A stretch of DNA of 6,211 bases from positions 1 through 6,211 of the forward strand of contig VAYD01000292.1 in NCBI GenBank assembly GCA_005883905.1, written 5' to 3'. Under the pieces are notes generated by a model that worked only from the letters and a program-made list of their open reading frames with translations, did no database searches and was not told the DNA's origin. Positions within the stretch are counted from its first letter, which is position 1. Every line of letters begins with the position of its first letter. This stretch comes from Actinomycetota bacterium. Lineage in GTDB: Bacteria; Actinomycetota; Thermoleophilia; Solirubrobacterales; Solirubrobacteraceae. Made by a program: the position numbers and the translations under genes. Shown here in pieces: positions 1 to 5,298 of this stretch.

Positions 1-2263
1 CTCCGGCCCGTAGTGCACGCGCAGCCAGGTCGACTGGTAGGCCAGCAGGCCGAATGCGGCGCCGTGGGCCTTCGGGAAGCCGAAGCCCGAGAAGCCGACG
101 ATCATCGACCAGACGCGCTCGGCCGTCTCGGCGTCGGCGCCGTGGGTCACGCGCGCGCCCTCGACGAAGTCGTCGTGGAAGGCGCCGAGCGCCTCCGCCG
201 AGCGCTTGCGGCTCATCGCCCGGCGCAACCCCTCCGCCTGCCCCGGCGAGAAGCCCGCGAACGCCATCGCGACCTCGATCACCTGGTCCTGGAAGATGAT
301 CGTGCCGAGCGTCTCCTTCAGCACCTCGCGCAGGCAGTCGTGCTCGTATGGCACCTCGTAGCTCGGGTTCGCCCGCAGCGCCTGCAACCGCGCGATGTAC
401 GGGTTGACGGCGCCACCCTGGATCGGCCCGGGGCGCACGATCGCGACCTGGATCGTCAGGTCCTCCAGCGACGCCGGCCGTGTGCGCAGCAGCGAGCCCA
501 TCTGCGCGCGCGACTCGATCTGGAAGACGCCGGTCGTCTCGGCCTTCTGGATCGCCTCGTAGGTCGGCTTGTCGTCGTATGGGATCCGCGAGAGGTCGAC
601 GCGCTCGCCACGGCGCCTGTGGATCAGCTCGACGCAGCGCTCGACCGCACTCAGCATCCCCAGGCCGAGCAGGTCGATCTTGAGGAACCCCGCATCCGAG
701 CAGGAGTCCTTGTCCCACATGACCATCTGGCGGCCCTCCATCGCAGCGGGCACGACCGCGCAGCAGTCGATCAGCGGGCGCGTGGCGACGATCATCCCGC
801 CAGAGTGCTGGCTGAGGTGGCGCGGCAGCCCGTGCGCCTCATCCGCCAGGCGGTGCAGCCAGGCCCATCGGCCTTCGCTCTGGCGCCCCTCCCCCAGCGC
901 CGTCGCGATGTCCTTGTCGACCGCGCGCGCCGAGAACGCCTCCGACGAGCGCGCAACGCGCTCGATCTCCCCCGGCGGCAGGCCAAGCGCCTTGCCGAGC
1001 TCGCGGATCGCGCCGCGCGCGCGGTAGGTCGGGAAGGCGGCGACGAGCGCCGAGTGGTCCGAGCCATAGCGCTCGTGCACGCGCGGGATCAGGACCTCGC
1101 GGATGTCGCGCGGGAAGTCGAGGTCGATGTCCGGCAGCGACGTGAGCTCCTCGTTGAGGAAGCGCCCGAGGAACAGGTCGTTCTTCACCGGGTCGACGTG
1201 CGAGAGGCCGGTGAGGTAGCAGACGATCGACGAGACGCTGGAGCCGCGGCCGCGGCCCCGCGACCTCGCGCGCGAGCTCGAGCAGGTCGCGGTGCAGCAG
1301 GAAGAACCCCGACAGGCCGAGTGCGCGGATCACGCGCAGCTCCTCGTCCAGGCGCGCCTTGGCCTGGTCGTGCAGCGGGCTGCCGCGCGGGTAGCGGGTG
1401 GCGAAGATCGCCGCGCAGACCTCCGCGAGCTTCGCGTCGGCGTCGGCGTCCTCCGCGCCCGGGTAGCGGTAGCCCAGGTCGCTGGAGAGATCGAAGGTGA
1501 GCGTCTGCGCCAGGCGCTCGGTCTCAGCGATCGCGTCGGGATGGTCGGCGAAGCGCGCGGCCATCGCCGCGGGCGTCGCGAGCACGTGAGCGTGGTTGCC
1601 GCGCCGCAGCGGCTCGGAGGCGTCGAGCGTCGTGTGCTCGCGAATCGCGACGAACGCGTCCTGCAGCCGGGCGCGCGCCGGCGAGTGGGCGTGCACGTCA
1701 CCGGTCGCGACGCATGGAACGCCGAGTCGCTGCGCCAGCGCCGCGAGCCCGCGGTTCAGCGTGCGGTCGTGTCTCGCGAACGGCCGCTGCAGCTCGATCC
1801 GGAAGCGGTCGTGCCCGAACGCCGCGAGCAGCCGGCGCATCGTCGGCTCGTCCCGCACGCCGTGGCGCGCGCAGCCCGACAGGCAGACGAGGCCGGCCGC
1901 GTGCTCCTCGAGCGCCTCCAGTGGCACGGACGGCTTCAGCACCGCTCGCCTTCCTGGCGTCTCTCGCGTGTGCGCGTGCGCCCGCGTGAGCAGCCGGCAG
2001 AGGTTGTGCCAGCCCGTGTCGTCGCGCACGAGCAGCGTCACGTGGCGGTCGCCCCCCAGCGTCAGCTCGCACCCGTGGATCGCCTTCAGCCCGAACGCCC
2101 GCGCCGCCTGCGCGAACTCCATCGACCCCGAGATCGTGTCGTGGTCGGTCAGCGCCAGCGCCGTGTGCCCGCGCTCGGCGGCGGCGATCGCGAGCTCCTC
2201 GGGCAGCGACGCGCCGTCCAAGAAGGAGAAGGCGGAGTGCGCGTGGAGCTCTACGTACGACAT
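1..2263 (-). pseudogene. dnaE2: Error-prone DNA polymerase DnaE2/ImuC, partial at C-terminus, frameshifted
   Basis: C-family translesion polymerase that copies damaged DNA with ImuB during the SOS response. Starting at ATG 2263, the PHP domain opens with YVELHAHSAFSFLDG (residues 3-17) and TDHD (39-42), both metal-site motifs of this family, followed near residue 190 by CVATGDVHAH. The frame holds for about 335 codons to LELAREVA, then shifts at the G-run 1256-1259. In the second frame GRGRGSSVSSIVCYLTGLSHV continues directly, with the catalytic PDIDLDF (codons 1114-1134), KIDLLGLGML (third catalytic Asp at 673-675), and DnaE2-typical LSQHSGGM, GVFQIESRAQMGSL and VRPGPIQGGAV. About 754 residues lie in the window; roughly the last 300 of a usual 1050-1100 lie off the left edge. 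Without frame correction translation stops at 839-841, giving about 474 residues with PHP but no catalytic Asp. No good Shine-Dalgarno precedes ATG 2263; GTG 2281 is an alternative start. Family is certain; true pseudogene versus sequence error is undecided. Confidence 0.9.
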
Positions 2264-2280
2264 GCGAACGCATGTTCGCA
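2263..2280 (-). promoter_or_regulatory. LexA (SOS) box at the dnaE2 start
   Basis: Inverted repeat with 7-base arms TGCGAAC and GTTCGCA around a 4-base centre. The core CGAAC-N4-GTTCG fits the Gram-positive/actinobacterial LexA (DinR) consensus CGAAC-RNRY-GTTCG at every position on either strand. It ends on the A of the dnaE2 ATG, so bound LexA would sit over the transcription or translation start. This is the expected control for a damage-inducible polymerase. No second GAAC-N4-GTTC site was seen in the window, in particular none before the DUF6504 gene. LexA binding itself is inferred. Confidence 0.88.
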
Positions 2281-2307
2281 CCAGCCTCGGATGGAGTCAG
2301 GAAGAGA

Positions 2308-2347
2308 ACCGACAACATAAATATGCTTGACAAAATTAGTTGTCGGT
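2308..2347 (+). promoter_or_regulatory. AT-rich divergent control region with GACAA half-sites and TTGACA
   Basis: A 9-base perfect inverted repeat, ACCGACAAC (2308-2316) and GTTGTCGGT (2339-2347), flanks a 22-base AT-rich spacer that stands out from the GC-rich surroundings. Inside it a third half-site, GACAA at 2329-2333, faces TTGTC at 2340-2344, giving GACAA-N6-TTGTC. TTGACA at 2327-2332 matches the -35 consensus and lies about 36 bases before GTG 2363; the -10 region is weak (TTCCT around 2350). Best reading: the promoter of the ArsR-type gene with its own operator. The -35 overlaps the half-site, so binding would block transcription. Which protein binds here is inferred. Confidence 0.5.
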
Positions 2348-2362
2348 GATTTCCTGCAGCTC

Positions 2363-2968
2363 GTGCACGACGTCACCGTCATCGACGATCCCGCCGCCGC
2401 CGAGGCCTCGCTGGACCCGATCCGCGCCCGCCTGCTCGCCGAGCTGGCCGAGCCCGCGTCTGCCAGCAGCCTTGCCGAGCGCGTCGGGCTCACCCGCCAG
2501 AAGGCGAACTACCACCTGCGGGCGCTGGAGCGCCACGGCCTGGTGGAGCTCGTCGAGGAGCGCCGCAAAGGTAACTGCACCGAGCGCGTGCTCCAGGCGA
2601 CGGCAGCGTCCTACGTCATCTCGCCGAACGCGTTGTCGGAGGTCGCGCCGGATCCCTCGCGCGAGCCCGACCAGCGCTCCGCGCGCTGGCTGCTCGCCGT
2701 CGCGAGCCGGCTGGTCCGCGAGGTCGGCGAGCTCATCACCCGGTCGAGCGAAGCCGGCAAGCCGGTCGCGACCCTGGGGATCGACAGCGAGGTGCGGTTC
2801 GCGTCCGCCAAGGACCGGGCCGCCTTCGCCGCCGAGCTGGCCGACGCCGTCAACGGCCTCGTCGCGAAGTACCACGACGAGTTCGCTCCCGGCGGTCGTC
2901 CGCACCGGTTCGTCGTCGCACTGCATCCCACCATCACGAAGGACAAGGAGACCACCAGTGAGCCGTGA
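2363..2968 (+). CDS. ArsR-type winged-helix transcriptional regulator
   Basis: Likely DNA-binding repressor of 201 residues in the ArsR/HTH_20 class that often accompanies SRPBCC (AHSA1-like) genes. From GTG 2363, residues 15-80 form the winged helix: SLDPIRARLLAELAEP, then LAERVGLTRQKANYHLRALE with the recognition helix around 44-57, then the wing VEERRKGNCTERVL. The C-terminal half (about 90-195) is longer than in small metal-sensing ArsR proteins and unassigned. The only cysteine is C72, and no CxC metal motif is present, so metal sensing is unlikely. The start is uncertain. TTG 2327 would add 12 residues but falls on the -35/operator-like sequence with no ribosome site; GTG 2363 also lacks one and fits a leaderless transcript. 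The gene overlaps the SRPBCC gene by 11 bases, so the two are probably one transcript, likely autoregulated. Confidence 0.85.
   Translation: MHDVTVIDDPAAAEASLDPIRARLLAELAEPASASSLAERVGLTRQKANYHLRALERHGLVELVEERRKGNCTERVLQATAASYVISPNALSEVAPDPSREPDQRSARWLLAVASRLVREVGELITRSSEAGKPVATLGIDSEVRFASAKDRAAFAAELADAVNGLVAKYHDEFAPGGRPHRFVVALHPTITKDKETTSEP
2945..2960 (+). promoter_or_regulatory. Ribosome binding site fixing the SRPBCC start
   Basis: AAGGAG at 2945-2950, seven bases before GTG 2958, inside the end of the ArsR-type gene. The same frame is open for another 600 bases upstream, but that stretch is an arginine/serine-rich shadow of the ArsR gene. This site and the onset of SRPBCC-like sequence set the start. 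The stop of the upstream gene at 2966-2968 lies just inside the new gene, an arrangement that favours translational coupling. Confidence 0.7.
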
Positions 2969-3713
2969 ATTCGAGGTCCGCCGCGAGGTCGACCTGCCCG
3001 CCTCTCCCGACGACGTCTGGACCGCGATCACCGCCGCGCCCGCGGCGTGGATGTTCCCCACCGGGATGGAGATCCCCGCCGGCGCCGCGCCGCCCGAGGG
3101 CGCGCCGGTCACGACTTGGGATCCGCCGCATCGGCTCGTGATCCGCATGGAGTCGCCGGACGGCACGTTCAACGCGCTCGACTACATCATCGAGGCGCGC
3201 GAGGGCGGCGCCGCGCACCTGCGCTACGTCCACAGCGGGATCCTCGCTGACGAGTGGGAGGACCAGTACGACGCGATCGGCGGCCATACCGACTTCTACC
3301 TCCACACGCTCGGTCAGTACCTCGAGCACTTCAACGGCCGCACCGTCACCTACGTCGGCCAGCCGTCAGACGGCATCAGCGGGCCCGAGTCGGCTGGCGG
3401 GCCGGACGCGATGGACACGCTGCGTGCCGCGCTTGGCCTCTCCCCCGACGAAGGCGTCGGGGCTCCGGTCCACGCGTCGCTCGGCGACGCCGGCACCCTC
3501 GACGGCGTCGTCGACTACTCGACGGCCACGTTCCTCGGCGTGCGCACCGCCGATGGCCTGTATCGCTTCTTCGGCCGCAACCACTACGGCGGCGTCGTCG
3601 GCATGAGCGCCCACCTGTTCGCCGACGGCGTCGACGCGGCGCAGCGCGAAGCCGCCCTCAAGGCGTGGCTCGACGAGGTCTACACGCGCGAGGCGGCGGC
3701 GAGGCAGTCGTAG
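2958..3713 (+). CDS. SRPBCC (AHSA1/START-like) domain protein with C-terminal extension
   Basis: A 251-residue protein. The first part (about 4-125) has the SRPBCC/AHSA1 pattern: FEVRREVDLPASPDDVWTAI at the N-terminus, a middle strand region around TTWDPPHRLVIRM (52-64), then a long C-terminal helix near GGHTDFYLHTLGQYLEHF (108-125). The fold makes a deep hydrophobic cavity that binds small ligands. The second part (about 126-251) is not the usual single domain; it includes ALGLSPDEGVGAPV and RFFGRNHYGGVVGMSAHLF (203-221) and may be a second small domain. No signal peptide or membrane helix, so cytosolic. It is co-transcribed with the overlapping ArsR-type gene. Such pairs are common in actinobacteria, but the ligand is generally unknown, and none is assigned here. 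Its 3' end overlaps the opposite-strand TadE-like gene by 34 bases. Confidence 0.85.
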   Translation: MSREFEVRREVDLPASPDDVWTAITAAPAAWMFPTGMEIPAGAAPPEGAPVTTWDPPHRLVIRMESPDGTFNALDYIIEAREGGAAHLRYVHSGILADEWEDQYDAIGGHTDFYLHTLGQYLEHFNGRTVTYVGQPSDGISGPESAGGPDAMDTLRAALGLSPDEGVGAPVHASLGDAGTLDGVVDYSTATFLGVRTADGLYRFFGRNHYGGVVGMSAHLFADGVDAAQREAALKAWLDEVYTREAAARQS

Positions 3714-4832
3714 CGCGGGACCCAGAAGCCCTCGGGGGTGTGCTCCATGGCGGAGAGCAGCTTGCGGCTCGACGACATATGCGAGACCTCACCGCCGAAC
3801 GACAGACCGGCCTTCACGTGACTGCCGACGTCGACGCCGAGCTCGTGGGCACCGTAGGAGTTGAAGTCGAAGGTGCCCTCGTCGTGGACCAAGTCCACAA
3901 GCCTGGAGGGGTGGCTCAGCGATCCCAGGACCGCGTCCAACCTTCCCGGCTGCGTGAGGTCGAGGTGCCCTTCCAGCTCCCAGGTGCGCTCGATCCCGGG
4001 CCGCACGTGACCCGCAACAGGCTCGAGCAGCGCGGGAAGGTCGGCCGAGGCGTTGAACTTCCCGGCACCGAGCACAATGAGATCGATCGGCTTGTTGTGG
4101 CGGTCCAGGACGAGGGCCAGCTGCCCTTCTGCGGAACCACCGACGGCGCCGACTCCCTCGCCCTCACCGTCCAGCGAAACGGCCCCCTTGAGGTAGATCG
4201 TCTTCTTGCCGGTCGCCAGGTCCTCCCGCACGCCGCCACCGACCTTGCCGGTGAGCACCTTGAGGTTCGCCGAGCCCGACAGATCGAGCTGCCGGTACCT
4301 CGACACCGGCTGCGAGACGCTCGGCGCAATGCGCTCGAGCTCGTTCCAGAAACTCGGATCCAGCCGGTTCTTGCGCATGGTCTGGATCAGCTCGTCTGCC
4401 GTCCGGTCGTCGGGCACCCGATAGGTCGTGCCGTGGCTGAGGCTCGCGAGCGCGGCGGCACGGACCTCGCCGCCGAACGCGAGCTTGTCGCCGAGCTTGA
4501 GATTCAGCCCGAAGCCGGTGCTCACCCCGAGATCCGCGTGATCCGTGAGGGTGACGAGGATGCGCCCGTCGGACTGATGCTCGACCAGGGCCGCCTTGCC
4601 GCCGCCGATCGTCCGACGAGCCACTGCTCGAGACCGTGCACGGCGGGTGCACCACCTTGCAGTCGTGGCCCTCGACGATGCACAGACCGCGCTTGAGCTG
4701 GCCCATCGTGGCCGCTGCGATCGCGCGGCCGTTGAGGGTGAACGCGCCCGCGATCGCGAAGACGATCGCGACCAGCGCGACGACCGCGATGTACTCGACG
4801 GCGGCCTGTCCGGACGTGCTGCGGGGGCGCAT
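3680..4832 (-). pseudogene. TadE/prepilin-like secreted protein, hypothetical, apparently frameshifted
   Basis: From ATG 4832 the protein begins MRPRSTSGQAAVEYIAVVAL: a short basic leader, a GQAAVE motif as in TadE/Flp-type pilin-like proteins, and one hydrophobic helix (about residues 11-33). A short cysteine-containing stretch follows (LCIVEGHDCKVVHPPC). Between about 4605 and 4640 the sensible reading passes to another frame, where KAALVEHQSDGRILVTLTD opens about 300 residues rich in beta-type patterns (GFGLNLKLGDKLAFGGEVRA; GSANLKVLTGKVGGGVRE), ending in FWVPRYDC before the stop at 3680-3682. Joined, the product is about 383 residues. The layout recalls a family of one-helix exported proteins of Thermoleophilia that I recognise by shape but cannot name. 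Removing one base, for example within the serine codons at 4625-4632, restores the frame. The second frame is open as far as an ATG at about 4840, so an automatic call may start there; that start gives an arginine/serine-rich N-terminus without a membrane helix and looks wrong. Function unknown. Confidence 0.65.
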
Positions 4833-4891
4833 GCCATCACGATGCGCGGCCGCGTGTGACGGATCAGGACCAGGGTGTTACGAGGTGACGG

Positions 4892-5143
4892 CTACGCGGA
4901 GGCCTGCTCGTACCAGACGCCCTCCTCGAGATCGCGGAAGACGACCGTGTTGCGCCCACCCGCGACAAGGACCTCCCAGTAGCGCCGGCGCAACGGCGCG
5001 TCGGTCCACCAGCGGTCCTCGACGAGCCATGACTCGCGCACCGCTTCCACCTCGCGGCCGCCGACGACCACCGGCCGCCCGTCGGAGCCGGGGGTCACAA
5101 CCGCTGGACGCGGGAGGTTGAGTCTTCGCGGTTCGGAGGACAT
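4892..5143 (-). CDS. Small DUF6504-type protein of the imuB-dnaE2 cassette
   Basis: An 83-residue soluble protein of the kind found next to imuB in many actinobacteria; I place it in DUF6504 from remembered resemblance. Key stretches are VEAVRESWLVEDRWWTDAPL (32-51), RRRYWEVLVAGG (52-63) and VVFRDLEEGVWYEQ (67-80), rich in tryptophan, tyrosine and charged residues. No catalytic motif is evident, and its role in mutagenesis is not established. ATG 5143 is chosen because GAGG lies seven bases upstream (5151-5154). A TTG at 5212 in the same frame would add 23 low-complexity residues and falls in a palindrome. It lies 155 bases downstream of imuB on the same strand and 59 bases before the TadE-like gene. 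dnaE2, its usual downstream neighbour, is displaced by about 2.6 kb. Confidence 0.8.
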   Translation of the reverse strand: MSSEPRRLNLPRPAVVTPGSDGRPVVVGGREVEAVRESWLVEDRWWTDAPLRRRYWEVLVAGGRNTVVFRDLEEGVWYEQASA

Positions 5144-5147
5144 CTCA

Positions 5148-5173
5148 GGACCTCGCGGCGGATCCAGAGGTCC
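5148..5173 (-). promoter_or_regulatory. Hairpin covering the DUF6504 ribosome binding site
   Basis: On the minus-strand transcript GGACCTC (5173-5167) can pair perfectly with GAGGTCC (5154-5148) across a 12-base loop. The 3' arm contains the GAGG Shine-Dalgarno of the gene starting at ATG 5143. The seven-pair GC-rich stem would hide the ribosome site unless opened. Chance pairing is common in DNA this rich in GC, so the regulatory role is only a suggestion. Confidence 0.4.
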
Positions 5174-5207
5174 GGATCGTGGATGACTGGCGCCGCCGAT
5201 ATCCGAA

Positions 5208-5228
5208 GTCAATACCGGCGGTATTGAC
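5208..5228. promoter_or_regulatory. 21-base perfect palindrome, probable operator
   Basis: GTCAATACCG and CGGTATTGAC are 10-base arms, exact reverse complements, around a single central G. The spacing and the ACCG-N-CGGT core resemble operators of TetR-family dimers. The minus strand reads TTGACT across its downstream edge, a possible -35 for the DUF6504 gene, though no convincing -10 follows. It lies between imuB and the DUF6504 gene. No TetR gene is in the window, so the binding protein is unknown. Confidence 0.55.
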
Positions 5229-5298
5229 GAGGATCAGCGGTGGTGTCAGGCGACGCGAGACGGGCCTCTGGGCCGTCGGGGGGTTCTGAGATGTCCTC

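Noticed and set aside
13..1500. Long plus-strand open frame opposite dnaE2
   Set aside because: Arginine-, alanine- and glutamate-rich without domain motifs. It lies antisense to unmistakable DnaE2 sequence, so it is a by-product of GC-rich codon use.
1..2263. Replicative DnaE1 instead of DnaE2
   Set aside because: GVFQIESRAQMGSL, VRPGPIQGGAV, the LexA box and the nearby imuB all favour the error-prone type.
1292..2320. Second plus-strand open frame opposite the PHP region
   Set aside because: Low-complexity RRV/RQA-type sequence, antisense to the conserved PHP domain; no start signal.
2340..2957. Upstream extension of the SRPBCC frame
   Set aside because: The frame is open, but its product is serine/arginine-rich and overlaps the ArsR-type gene. 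GTG 2958 with AAGGAG fits better.
2363..2968. Metal-responsive ArsR/SmtB identity
   Set aside because: Only one cysteine and no CxC or histidine-rich metal site; the SRPBCC partner points to another kind of signal.
3254..4696. 480-codon plus-strand frame across the SRPBCC and TadE-like genes
   Set aside because: Out of frame with the SRPBCC gene and antisense to the TadE-like gene; composition is typical of a shadow frame.
5144..5212. Longer DUF6504 protein from TTG 5212
   Set aside because: The extra residues are low complexity, the TTG falls inside the palindrome, and ATG 5143 has a good ribosome site.
5259..5277. GACGG...CCGTC hairpin after imuB as a terminator
   Set aside because: Only five outer pairs, an internal G-G mismatch, and no T tract on the minus strand. 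Too weak to call.
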